A stretch of DNA of 23,125 nucleotides from positions 2,941-26,065 of the forward strand of contig JAOXYB010053167.1 of the NCBI GenBank assembly GCA_028565635.1, in the 5' to 3' direction. Origin of the DNA: Phoronis ovalis (taxonomy: Eukaryota; Phoronida; Phoronidae). The notes under the pieces are model-generated. The model saw only the letters and a list, made by a program, of their open reading frames with translations. It ran no database searches and had not been told where the DNA came from. Each line of letters begins with the position of its first letter. The first letter of the stretch is position 1. Made by a program: the position numbers and the translations under genes. Below, piece after piece: positions 1 to 10,449 of this stretch.

Positions 1-114
1 CAAAATCATATTGTTCTACTAATATTATAAGACAGACGCCTATTACTTGTTATATCCCAAATAATACTAAATCTGAATCTGTAAAACATGAAACTGTATG
101 AAACCTGAACTTAC
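1..114 (-). other. gro: Start of the intron before the WD40-encoding exons (partial)
   Basis: This is the first part of the intron downstream of exon 268-115, opening with a strong GTAAGTTC donor read on the minus strand (107-114). It is AT-rich with no coding content. The next exon, expected to start with AYSFHV and lead into the WD40 repeats, lies outside the window. Confidence 0.85.
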
Positions 115-268
115 GGTTTTCCACCAGACATATTGGCAAGTGCAGGGCGCATATGGGCAGCTTGTGGATCAAAACCAACCATAGGTCCTATTGGCCCACT
201 TGGTCTGTAGTTTAATGCATTTGGGGAAATGTTATTATGCAACAGGCTGTTGTTATACACTGGTGCAC
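115..268 (-). CDS. gro: Groucho exon: end of SP domain and linker to WD40 (partial-protein residues 302-353)
   Basis: The 154-nt exon starts with the last two bases of a split Gly codon and ends with the first two bases of a Pro codon. Its translation begins APVYNNSLLHNNISPNA, then has MVGFDPQAAHMRPA and ends MSGGK plus split Pro. It corresponds to the vertebrate TLE stretch that has a LHNISP motif, VGFDP..HMR and GGKP just before AYSFHV. This segment links the unstructured SP region to the beta-propeller. The acceptor reads GTTTCAG and the donor GTAAGTTC. It was found by homology and splice sites, since the open frame is short. Vertebrate TLEs usually carry a poly-alanine run here; this protein instead has an Asn-rich stretch. 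Confidence 0.95.
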
Positions 269-986
269 CTGAAACAAAATTGATCTCCTTTTAATCAGAT
301 TTATTCTTGAACTGCAACAAAAAAAATTATTTATACTTTGTCGGAAAAGAGGGTACGCTTATATGCCAAGTAACTTGAGGGTACAGTGTATATGTATATG
401 CTAAACAGGGCTGTTATGTAATACTGACATTGAGTAGATGTGGTGCAGTTGAAAATAAGAGCGAGTAGTACAGTTGTGTTGTATGAAATTAAGAGAACTA
501 GTGAATAGATTTACATTCAGGATTATTTTGAAGAGTTATATATAGTGGGTTTCTGGACACTTTTCTAACGGAGAACTTAAGTGATTTGCGGGACATATTA
601 CGTACACCAAGAACTTAGTGGTTGAAGAAGATTAATTGTGGATTAATTGTTTGCTGTTTGTGTGAAATTACATTAATGATGAACTTTTAGTTGTTTGAAG
701 CACATTATGGTTGATGAACATTAATGGTGGAGAGAAGTTTATTGTTTGTGTCCATGATTACTGGGAATAATACTGAACCGATTAATTGTGGAGTATTTTA
801 TTGTTTATGTGACATTAATTCCAATGGAAATCGTTTAAGAACACTTACACTGGGAAGAATTTTATTATTTGGTAGTCACTGATATTATGGAATACTGTAA
901 AATTGAACTTGTGAGTGTTGAGTATTTATAACATTTCCCCTGTAGTGTGGCCACATAACAAAACTGATATAGCATATAATACCTAC
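269..986 (-). other. gro: Intron (718 bp) containing a degenerate tandem array
   Basis: Bounded by a GTAGGT donor at 981-986 and a CAG acceptor at 269-271, minus strand. The middle part (about 625-875) is a degenerate AT-rich tandem repeat described separately. No coding sequence is apparent. Confidence 0.9.
625..875. repeat. Degenerate AT-rich tandem repeat, roughly 60-85 bp units
   Basis: On the plus strand, the core GATTAATTGTGGA at 630 and 780 (a looser copy, ACATTAATGGTGGA, near 718) is followed by a TTTATTGTTTGTG-like core near 647, 738, 796 and 858, and by ACATTAAT at 670, 718 and 812. The unit spacing is about 60-85 bp and copies are heavily diverged, so edges are approximate. It lies wholly inside the 718-bp intron. 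It may be an old minisatellite or the internal array of a non-autonomous transposon. Confidence 0.5.
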
Positions 987-1161
987 CAGGACTAAGATCA
1001 GCTGACAAAGCATGACTTGAATGTGACATAAATGGATATGCTCCCAGTGGTGCTTTTGGTATTACTGGTTTAGCTGCTCCTGAACCACTTGGGCCTGGGG
1101 TGCCACTTCCTGCAGAGTTTGTTGGAGACTTTGAATTAGGTGTACTAGGTTTTTCATTCAT
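987..1161 (-). CDS. gro: Groucho exon: SP domain, C-terminal part (residues 244-302)
   Basis: The 175-nt exon encodes 58 codons plus the first base of a split Gly. It begins MNEKPSTPNSKSPTN, matching the NEKSTTP..SKSNTPTP stretch of vertebrate TLEs, and ends YPFMSHSSHALSADLSPG, matching FxMMSHHEMNGSLTSPG. The Ser/Pro/Gly-rich middle (SAGSGTPGPSGSG) is typical of the SP domain, a poorly ordered region with proline-directed phosphorylation sites thought to tune repression. The ATG opening the exon is an internal codon, not a start: the exon follows an ATTTCAG acceptor and continues the frame from HRE of the upstream exon. The donor is GTAGGT. Confidence 0.96.
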
Positions 1162-1711
1162 CTGAAATGTAGCAGTACACAACAGTTCAGAGAATAACTA
1201 ATATCTTTTGCATGATTCTACGCTTCTTTAGATATAATGATATTCATGGATTCCGCAATCCGCTGAGTATTAAAATCACTGACTTGCAGAAATCACGGTA
1301 ACAAAAAAATACCCACTGAACCTTGGACTTCTACTTGGAGAGTGTATTTTTGTTGGAGGGACTTAACTTTACATGACATTAAGAAGTGAGGAGGCCGACT
1401 AGACAGCAGCTTATATGGGTTATGATTTTGTAATCAGATAAAATAAAACACCTTCAGAATACTGTTTTCTGTTAGCTGTAACTAGCCACCAGGCTTTTTG
1501 GAAATTCAGACTACATATATTATGTTGTTACTGTATGTGCCCAGGAACACAGTGGACAACCAATGATAACAGCTGCTCTCTATCATTATAACATAGTATC
1601 ATGATTTCTCATCCTAAAGTCTCATTGGTACAGTATTTAGCCCAGTTTGTAAAACTCACAGTATTATTGTATTTTTTCAATTTCTTTTTGTATCAGTACA
1701 TAACTATATAC
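1162..1711 (-). other. gro: Intron (550 bp)
   Basis: Phase-0 intron, donor GTATAT (1706-1711) and acceptor TTTCAG, minus strand. The donor lacks the usual G at +5 and is the weakest in the gene. AT-rich; no other feature seen. Confidence 0.9.
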
Positions 1712-1897
1712 CTCTCTATGTTTCGACGGTGTGCTACGATGAGATGATGCTTCACTTCGAGGACTAGAGGGAGCTTCTTTCTTCAGCTTATCTGGTCCGT
1801 TTTCTCGAGGTGATCGATCACCATTCATCGGGGATGCAGGGTCTTCATTGGCTACGTCTACCACAAGATCTTGATCACTTTTCTCTCCATCACTGTC
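1712..1897 (-). CDS. gro: Groucho exon: CcN C-terminal part and start of SP domain (residues 182-243)
   Basis: The 186-nt exon encodes 62 codons in phase 0-0. It opens [20 protein letters not shown], the family's most recognisable stretch outside the Q and WD40 domains. The acidic S-D-G-E context is a casein kinase 2 site. It is followed by [20 protein letters not shown], carrying proline-directed (Cdk/MAPK-type) SP sites, then Ser-rich sequence with SSPRSE and STPSKHRE. In the family, the CK2 and Cdk sites together with the nearby basic cluster form the CcN motif controlling nuclear localisation. The acceptor is CTGCAG after a T-rich tract; the donor is the weak GTATAT. Confidence 0.97.
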
Positions 1898-2107
1898 CTG
1901 CAGAAAAAAAGTTTTTATTTAACTAAAACTGCTCAAAAATAAGAATGTGTTGACAAGTTCTTTCTCGTATTCTCATGGAATTAGCTACCACAAGTTTAAG
2001 TTTTGTTCATCCAGCCTTGACAGTACTTTACACACTGATATATATTTCTGAATGATAATGACAGAAAATAGTATTTTGCCATGTTTTATTGCTGAAAATG
2101 TACTTAC
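1898..2107 (-). other. gro: Intron (210 bp)
   Basis: Short phase-0 intron with a strong GTAAGTA donor (2101-2107) and an acceptor ending CTGCAG after a T-rich tract, minus strand. No other content seen. Confidence 0.92.
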
Positions 2108-2215
2108 TGCACCTGACCGCTCATCAACACGTGGTCTTTTTTTGATATCATTTAGCTCCGGGGAACGACTTCGAGGGCGATATTTGTCACGATCACTTGG
2201 AGAAGCGGAGTTTCT
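2108..2215 (-). CDS. gro: Groucho exon: CcN domain with nuclear-localisation cluster (residues 146-181)
   Basis: The 108-nt exon encodes 36 codons, phase 0-0: RNSASPSDRDKYRPRSRSPE followed by LNDIKKRPRVDERSGA. NSASPSDR matches the NSVSPSES start of the vertebrate CcN region, and KKRPRVDE corresponds to the basic KKRKVEEK nuclear-localisation cluster. The RPRSRSPE stretch resembles invertebrate Grouchos. The acceptor is TTACAG and the donor GTAAGTA. A second AG two bases into the exon would shift the frame, so the 2215 start is preferred. It sits 210 bp from the next exon but more than 7.6 kb from the previous one. Confidence 0.95.
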
Positions 2216-3404
2216 CTGTAACAATAAGTAATACACTGTGGTACAATTCTGTTCGAACTTGGTACTGGTTCTGCAATTCACAGCTTTCATTTGGTGAAAG
2301 CTAAATATGCTAGAAACTGGCAACACGTACATTAAAAGTACACAACATGAGAATAGTGTGTTTTTGAAAATGAGCTGCTTGTTATGCCATCTAGTGAGCA
2401 CCTTTAGTACAATTAAATATGTGTAAAAGAGATTAACTTAATTTTGTTATCATATTATACACACAGAACTCATATGGGAATTGGAAGCAAAAAAATGTTA
2501 TCACAGGCTATCTGATGACTTCTACACCTAAAACAACATATTGAAACTTAACTTCATAACATGGGTTGAACAAGATAAGATAACCTTATTGAAATAAAGA
2601 TGTGGACAAGGCAAGCAAGCGATAGGAAAGCTTTCCATGCTCGTACAGCTGTATGATGGAGAACACATCTTCAGAAACGAAGCAGCTTGTGCAAGGTGTG
2701 TCGTGATGAAAGTAATAAATAAGCCTGCATTATGACATGGGACATTATAACTAGATTAAAGTACTGTACCAATAGCGTAAAATTTCAGAGCAGTTCAGGG
2801 ACACCTTTCCAGGCAATGAGATAAGAATATTTGTAGTGCATTATTTGAGAACTGACAGGTTCATAAACTCTAAATAACTGGCTTTCTGTTTGCTTTGTGT
2901 GACAAGTGTAATCAGAGTTCTGATAAAGTATAAAATAATAAGACATCTCAGGATTAAATGTAAACTTAATTTTTAAAATGTTTATTTAAATTGTGTTAGA
3001 TTGTGAAGCAGTAGGTATTTCATGATAGTTTACTGATAACACCCACAATCAACAATTTTTAATCGCAGCTGTAATTGCCTTGATTTATTAAAAAGGTAAT
3101 GTTACAGTGATCATTTGCACTGTAGTAGCATATGTGTCAAAATGTACTCAATATAATCATTTGATTAGCATTCATTGGTAATTTTGGGGGACCATAGCTT
3201 TTCAAGTAATCATTATAAACCATCTTTCCTTAACCTTTTACAGTGGACAGGCATTAATCTTAACATACTTGGACAGTTCCTTAGAAGGCCTACAATGTAC
3301 TCCACAACAATCCTTCCTGTTCACCTTGTCAAATCTTTGAATTATTGGCACTTTGTTTATGCATATAGCAGCTTACTACAAACAGGTTGCAGAGAATGAT
3401 GCCA

Positions 3405-3725
3405 AGCCTCCCGATTTGACAGGGAGACTCCCTGTTTTAGGACCCATCTCCCGGTTGCAATATCATTTCTCCCGGTTTCAGCCAGTATTTTTTTAGTTCA
3501 AATTGCAGGAAATTGCTTCTTAAATTTCAAAATTTTCCAGGGGGCCCCAGACCCCCTAGCAAGGGCGGACCTTCGCCACACGATTGTGCCTATGGCGCTC
3601 AAACAAAAACCTCCCCCGTTTTGACATCCATGGACTTGGCATTTCTGATCAAGACGCAATTTTTTGTCTCTGGAAGACCATCAACCAAACACATATTTTC
3701 CTCAACCCTACCCAGGGGGTATTCA
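3405..3725. repeat. GC-richer dispersed-repeat candidate with 20-nt phased CTCCC motifs
   Basis: This block is markedly richer in G and C than its surroundings. CTCCC-type cores start at 3408, 3428, 3448 and 3469, a regular 20-21 nt spacing, each followed by a G/T-rich stretch. A later copy of the theme is CTCCCCCG at 3611. The middle has CCAGGGGGCCCCAGACCCCC (from 3538), a style I recall from repeats in other marine invertebrate genomes, without being able to name a family. A 72-residue plus-strand frame (3513-3731) runs through it but resembles no protein I know. It is probably a transposon fragment; ends are approximate and no target-site duplication was identified. Confidence 0.5.
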
Positions 3726-6700
3726 GATTAATCCATTCAGTAAACTAGCTATAACAAACTAGCAAATTAATATAGTCAAATATTTAACATAGCAATAACA
3801 CTATAATATATTGTGTGGTCTTGTTATCAGCAATCTGGCTATTTTCCTATATAATCAATCAACTTATCACAGACAAGTCTAAATACACAATGTCACATAC
3901 TGTAATAGTGTGTACTTGACTGAAATCTAATCAGCTCTTGATAATATTTTAATTCTTCAAAGTTGTCAACAGATGAAATAGTTTACATTACATATTAATA
4001 CCTGATAGCTGCTTTTATCATTTATAGGTTTAGCAAAATAGTCAATTCTCAAATATGATGCAAAATATTTAGAGTCACCAGTAGAGGTCACTTCCGAGGA
4101 CAGAGAGGCAAAACAGCTTTACCTCAGTGGCGGGTTAAAGGAACAGAGTGAGTGGAAATTGCCTCGTCTGCAACATTAATTCACATAATGTTTTTAATAA
4201 CAAAAACAGAAGACCCTCCAGAACACTCTTGATCATTTTGCACAGCAAGGTATGCAGTTAAAAATATAATGTTTCTATTGCCAAAAAAAAGCAAATCTAT
4301 GTTATCAGCTACTTTCCACTTACCAATATTTAATCAAACAAGGAACCTATTCATTTAATTCAGTTAGATAACTTAATAAGTTGTCTGACTAATTTCTTTC
4401 AACTTTTGGCTTGTTTCTTTTTTATACACAAGAGTGTGGCTTTAGTACATAAGATTTTCATATGGAGTACAGTAATAATGAAATCATGAACAGCATTAGT
4501 TTTGAATAAAAAGAATGTGTTCTAACTATGAAAATACCTGTCTAAATATTGACTATTTTACTTAAAAATATAGCAGACATTTTTCATTATAGCATTTGCA
4601 TTGCTAACAAATATTCCCATATTGTCTTTGAACATCCCTTATATAAACTTAGATAGCCCCAAACATACATGAATAAACATCCAACACACAATTCATACAA
4701 TTTCTAATGTTGCTATATATGGCAGTTGGCCCATAATGGGAATAACCAAAATTTCAGAATAAACAACATGTGCCCATGTATGTCAGAGCTATCAAAAGGA
4801 AATCTCTATACATTCTAAGTTTCTTCATTAGTAAATACATACTTGGATTTTAGATTTTTCCTTCAATAGTAAATATATTTTACCAGTGAACTATTGGAAA
4901 ATACACTCTAGCCTATGCCAAATGTTACCTTATGCAAACAGTCACAGCAACACATAGAAAACTAACATTTATGAAACCATAGAAACAGCTATACAACTAT
5001 GAATATTTTATAGTATAATTTTTTTACTGTAGCAAATAAAGGAAATGGAGGACAAAAGAACCCCCATTTAACACTAACTGTTCAAATATTACAACTTTCA
5101 CTATAGCTGTAAGCCAATACAATAAACCAGATATTGAAACCAGTCAGAGTATAGAAGAACATATCCTGCAATTTTGATGGTTAACCAGTAATTAATAATC
5201 AAAGCACAGCCACACTAGTTCTTCATCTCAAAACCAAAATATGCATGCTTCTACTGCCAAAAGGCTTCTACAAAAAGTAACAATTTTACTGAAAATAGAT
5301 ACAAGTCAACACAGATTCTGTCTATACAACAGTAAATGATATTGCTTAATTGTCCTTCTGAATATTTGAATTAGGGAAAAAATAATTGAAATTGATTAAA
5401 TACTACTTCATAATTTTTAATAAGGCATTATAAATAAACCATTGTATACACAAGGCTTAGCTAAATGTGCTTACACATTTAATATCAATACACAGAGTCT
5501 ATTTGCATGCTTCTGTTGGTTCTGCTAACAATGAATTATGAAAATGTTTTTCAGCAAATGTTGACATCACAACTGTTATGAGTAGGATGTTTTCACAACC
5601 TGAGGTGTTTGAATAGTATTGTTTCAAAAAAAACAACCCAATAAGGCCGCTACACACAGAGGTTGGATAACCCTAATTTCAAGGCAGAGATCGATTTTAA
5701 GTAAAAAATTAATGTACTGGTATGCAAATACACCTAGAGATGTTATTTTTCCTTTCCCAATGTAAAAATGGCTGCTGGGAAGAAGAACTTAAATACCCTA
5801 AACTTTATAAATCTGAACAATTGTAAATATATCTATTTATTTAATACTTCTTAGCAATTTTAAAATTAAATACAAAATGTGAGGTTGGCAACAACAGGGA
5901 TAAGATTATTGTCCAACCTCCATCCCAATTATGCACCAAGCAAATCATCATTTATTTAATGACATTAATAACAGCTGGCCAAGTGTGAAATTTATTAGAA
6001 AGAGATGTCACCTAGCTAACTTTGGATATCACTGAAAAATTAAAGTTAATTGATCCATAATTTCATAACCACTATGTAATACAATAGGGGACAAAATTAA
6101 CTCCAGTTTAATGGCCGTAATTGCTTGCTAATCAATAACAGAAACAAAATGTGTACTCAAATACTCTCATGACAAGGCATACAGTTCTTGGCAGCAGAGC
6201 ACAATGCTGGAAGGAAAAGTCTTGTGCTGTGCAAAACTATCCTCTTAGGAAATGACCTTCTTAGTCCATGTAGATCACAGTTAATAGCGAGTTTTAATTT
6301 TGTCTATTTGCATGAGCCCAATAGGTTTTGTACACTATTAGACAATTGTTGGCATCCACAACAGCTCAGATATTCTTTGTTTCCTAATTCACCTCTCAAC
6401 AGGACTCCATCTCTACAGAACTGCTTAGCTACAAATGTTTTCTTCTATTTTAGCTGAACAGTAAACCATTTAGCAATTCAAAATAATAAAACTGGCATAA
6501 TCTAAATATAAATCCTTATAGTTTTATACCTTCATCCAAAATCTATTTGCAGCTTAAACTATTCATTCATGGTATCTATCATACATTGAAATCTAACCCA
6601 AGAGTGGCAGTTCCAAAAATTTATTTTTTTAATGTTATTCAATACCATTCTGACTGGGTTTCATGCAAGTCCAATTACAATTGCAAAGACTGTCACCAAC

Positions 6701-7804
6701 ATTTAAAATTGCTGTTTATTTTGGCTGTGGGCACTGGTATTGCTTATACACAATTATACAATACAATCTTTTGTGCACAAGGTTTATCAGCAAATAGTTC
6801 ATCTGATCACCTATTGCTATAAAGGGTAAATGTCATGGCATTGCAAGGTTTGAATGCCTTTAAATGACTGTAAAAATAGATTCAGTTGGTTTCTGAAAAT
6901 TTAAAGGGTAACTTACTTTCAGACAGAAATTTATTTCCTATAATTTTAAGTAAACTTTCTGTGACCCTCCTGCCAATTAAGCAGAATTGTATATTCTTTA
7001 TAAAATTAATTGAACTTAAAACTGACCACACCAACAAAAGCAGCTAAAAATGCAAATGCCTGTTTTGGAGCTCTTATCTTTGAAGAATGAGACCAAGTAC
7101 AAGAGGGTAGATCAACAGAATTTGTCACTCTTGATGATGTAGTCAAGCCAAACAATTAACACCACCTGACAAAAATTTAGTATTAGAGACATGTTGAAGA
7201 CCGATTTCCTCAAAATAACAGTTGAATGTAGCCACAAGATTCTATTTCTGATGTAGAACAGCTAAAATTTCAGTATTCCATTTCTTTCAAGGTGCATCCT
7301 CTGATTGGTTCAAATCTATACACCCTTTCCCAAACAATGATATGATAAATACTCAAATGTAATTGGCTGGTGCTAGCTCCACCTTTATCAAGATGGACAC
7401 TTGAAAATCTGAGGAAAATTTACCACTTCATGGAAATGAAACTCAGTTGGAGACTATAAGGAGATTAGTATACAAATACATAATCACAAAAATGTCTAGT
7501 TTTAGGTGAGGCAAATCCCCAATCTGAAAGTCTGCTCTTATCAGGTTGTGTGAGTACTTATACAGCTATATAAGCCAAATGGATTAGTCAAATTCTCAAA
7601 GAACAGGCAGTATATCACTGGTTAAACCAAAGATTTTACACATGTTATCTACATTTATTTCAGCAACTAAACTGCCAAGTAGACTTTAAAGATTTTTTAG
7701 GGCTGATAGACAATCTGAATTGATGAGTAAACAAGTAATAAATTTTATATCACAAAAGTAAACACAACATGTAGCTACAGAAACAAATTTGTACAGGAAA
7801 CATT

Positions 7805-7816
7805 CCCCCCCCCCCC
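7805..7816. repeat. Poly-C run (12 bases), then TCCC
   Basis: Twelve consecutive C bases on the plus strand in an otherwise AT-rich intron. It may be a mutation-prone homopolymer or a leftover transposon end. The length could also be a sequencing approximation. Confidence 0.8.
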
Positions 7817-9876
7817 TCCCGTAGAAATAGTTTTATGAAATTTCATCACAACAAGAAAACTGATAATTATCAAAATACAACTCCAATTTCAAACAAAATT
7901 AAATTAAACCAAATTTGAACTTTTACAGGAAGCAAAAATATTTATGGAGACATGAAGAAATAGTCTAATATTATATTAAATAGTTGATGGTTTACCACAT
8001 ATCATTTCAGATCCTAGGAAATTTTGATTAAAAACAAATAAACAAATTTTATATGAAGAATTAGCATATGACAATGGAAGAAATGCATTTGAAATTACCC
8101 GATATGTCAAGAACCTACTATGAGAGTAGCTTTATAAGGAATTTTATTAGACCAGTATGTACACAAGGCATATTAAATGCATAAACATAGTTGATACAAA
8201 ACAAATATGATAAGGAATAAGCCAGCTAACTTTGAGTCAACAAATGGATCATACTCTTGAGAGACAGCAAGAAATAAGCTGATTTTTTATCAAAAGAGCA
8301 AGACTGGGATGTGCTGCAAAAATGTAACAACAGAGGTCATCAATTAACAATTAGAAGGTTTTCTATCTTTTTAAGCCAGATTTTTTAACATTTAATGAAC
8401 TTGTTTTTGTTCACAACTGTAGGTAGATATATTCCTTAAAGAAAATACTATAAAAGAGCATTGAAAGTTTCAGCTGTATTTCATGGTAGTAGCATCACAT
8501 TCTGCCAAGCTGGCATATTTTTTTATTACCCGGGAAACTTTAACTATATAACACTTTTTTTGGAAATAGATAAGCAAATCATAAAACAAAAGAGACTAAA
8601 AGGAGAAAAAATAACTTTAGCTTAAACATAAGAACAAACAATTCCTCTAAGTTTGCAAAATGGCTTTTGGCTGAAGTGGTAACAAATAAAGGGGTACTGT
8701 TACCTATTCCTGAACTTGTAGCTTAAGATTTTAAGTAAATATGACTGGCCTGTACAAAGATTATGTCAATAAACTTAGTGTATCAACATTGTTAGGTATT
8801 TCATGGTTAGAATAACAAGTCTAGTACATTTGCCATTCTGCACAGATAAGATAGTTGCTGAGGGCAGATGACTTGTGGTGTAACAAGATTAGAGAGTTTT
8901 GATAGGCCAAGACATTAGTTTCCAATGAGACCATCTAAATTATAGTGATGCTACATTGATGCAATCCACAGATAGCTCCCCACCAAATTCTATGGGTTAA
9001 TAACATCCAAGACATGTGATTCTTATATTCTGCAGTTCTGGGTACTTGGTATGCTATGGCTATGATTCTTATCTATTTATATTCCATCTACACCATACCT
9101 TGGACATTTCAGTGTTTTACCTTTGAAACAGGTCTACAAAAATAGTCTACAAAACTACTTGAGAATACCAGTGGTGATTAGGATCTTATCACCACTTATG
9201 CCATTGTTCCCTGCTATTAAACACATAAGCTGAATATTTATGACCAGCTCTTAAGTTTTATGTGTAATAGCAAAAGGAGCTGAAAACTACCAAAACCACT
9301 ACACATTAAAATGAAGCCTTTGAAAACACAAAGCAAGTCTATTCAGTGTTTATCAGACTCACTGACCCATGGATAATTCCACAGTTTGCAATAGTATGTC
9401 TATTGAGAGTCTATGAAGCAGTTAAGACCTATTTGTGGCTTTGATTTGCAGGAGGTGTAATTCAGTTGTGATGCACATGACTAGCCATGTGGAAAATATG
9501 CTGAACAGATTTAATGATCAACTGTCTCTGTTAATCATAACCCTGCAACACTGGCTATAGCTTTTTAAATAACAAAAGAACAGGATTACTGATATATCAC
9601 TTTGGAAATTGATAGCATGTGATAATCAGGGCAGTGCAAACAAAAGATGATGTACCAGAAAATGTAAAGACATAATAGTCAGAACTGACTTGGAACAATC
9701 AGAAACTAAATGAAAGCGGGGTGGCAAGATTATGCAGCATTAATTTTGTCTCCACCTTAGCTTATTTACAACATAAATATCAGGATGGAGATGTCCGACA
9801 TCTACATGAAACCCATCCAGATAACCCAGCAAATGTCTAGAACAGGGGTTTAGAAGCTTCTTTCAGTTGTACTTAC

Positions 9877-10062
9877 GTGTCTGTCATCTTTCTCGGATTC
9901 TTTCAATCCAGCTAAATGTGGAGCCCCAGCTGCCAATCCTGCAAGTCCCAGTAATCCAGCAGCCGATGTAGGCGGCATTCCAGGGGGTAACGCTCCTGGA
10001 TGCGGGGGCATAGGAATCGGGGGTGCATGAGCATGTGGTAAATGCTGGGCTTGCATCTGTTG
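9877..10062 (-). CDS. gro: Groucho exon: GP domain (residues 84-145)
   Basis: The 186-nt exon encodes 62 codons, phase 0-0. It begins QQMQAQHLPHAHAPPIPMPP, matching the vertebrate IIG-QQQLQAQHLSHGHGPPVPL junction. It continues with Gly/Pro-rich sequence (HPGALPPGMPPTSAA), a small hydrophobic stretch (AGLLGLAGLAAGAPHLAG) and a charged end, KESEKDDRH. The GP domain is the Gly/Pro-rich region reported to contact histone deacetylase. The acceptor is TTGGTCAG after eight T bases; the donor is GTAAGT. A second CAG six bases into the exon could serve as an alternative acceptor, dropping two Gln without shifting the frame. The ATG upstream at 10086 is intronic and not a start. Confidence 0.97.
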
Positions 10063-10311
10063 CTGACCAAAAAAAATCATACTCAATAAGTCAAAGCAGA
10101 AATATTCACCATTGCTTCACATACATTCAAAAAGCTTGCTACTGAATTGCTAAGGCTTACTCTTTAGTTTGTTCGACTGGTGAAAATATCTACACAAAAA
10201 ATTTCCAGAAAACTGGAATACCAAAGAGAAGCTGTTTCATTGAATATGTTAGTCACAAGTTGCTTTCCAAAGGCTTGGAATATGCAGAAACAGAACTAAC
10301 AAAATTCTCAC
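10063..10311 (-). other. gro: Intron (249 bp)
   Basis: Short phase-0 intron, donor GTGAGA (10306-10311) and acceptor GGTCAG, minus strand. No other feature seen. Confidence 0.92.
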
Positions 10312-10449
10312 CCCAATAATAGTATTTAGTTCTGTCATTGTTACTTGCTTGGCTCTTTCTACTGCTGCAGCAACCTGTTGTTGATGTTCTTGTGACAGGA
10401 ATGGTATTACCTGGGCACAGATGGCATTCAGTCGCTTGGCAATTTCCGT
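10312..10449 (-). CDS. gro: Groucho exon: Q domain, second half (residues 38-83)
   Basis: The 138-nt exon encodes 46 codons, phase 0-0: [20 protein letters not shown], then [20 protein letters not shown], then LNTIIG. This is almost identical to human TLE proteins and is the second amphipathic helix and tail of the Q domain. That domain forms the coiled-coil tetramer needed for repression and for contact with Tcf/LEF factors. The acceptor is TTTGCAG and the donor GTGAGA. Its near-perfect conservation is the strongest single piece of evidence for the gene. Confidence 0.98.

Larger units (their letters stand above)
2216..9876 (-). other. gro: Long intron (7661 bp) between GP and CcN exons
   Basis: Donor GTAAGT (9871-9876) and acceptor TTACAG (minus strand, next to 2215). 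The intron is AT-rich, with only short, unrecognised open frames on either strand. Contents I can point to are a GC-richer repeat block at 3405-3725, a short GC-richer stretch at 4081-4175, and a 12-C run at 7805-7816. Everything else, including about 4200-7800 and 7830-9870, shows no gene, RNA or clear repeat by eye. Confidence 0.9.

Noticed and set aside
865-986. C-terminal extension of the SP exon frame past 987
   Set aside because: The sequence after the GTAGGT donor is intron; the downstream exon restores the Gly codon and the family sequence.
1985-2107. Extension of the CcN exon frame past 2108
   Set aside because: A strong GTAAGTA donor and the phase-0 join to DSDGEKSD show it is intronic.
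2628-2639. GGAAAGCTTTCC perfect 12-bp palindrome
   Set aside because: Isolated; such palindromes are expected by chance in several kilobases and no flanking structure supports a function.
7304-7320. GGTTCAAATC resembling a tRNA T-loop box
   Set aside because: No matching A box upstream and no acceptor-stem pairing at the expected distances.
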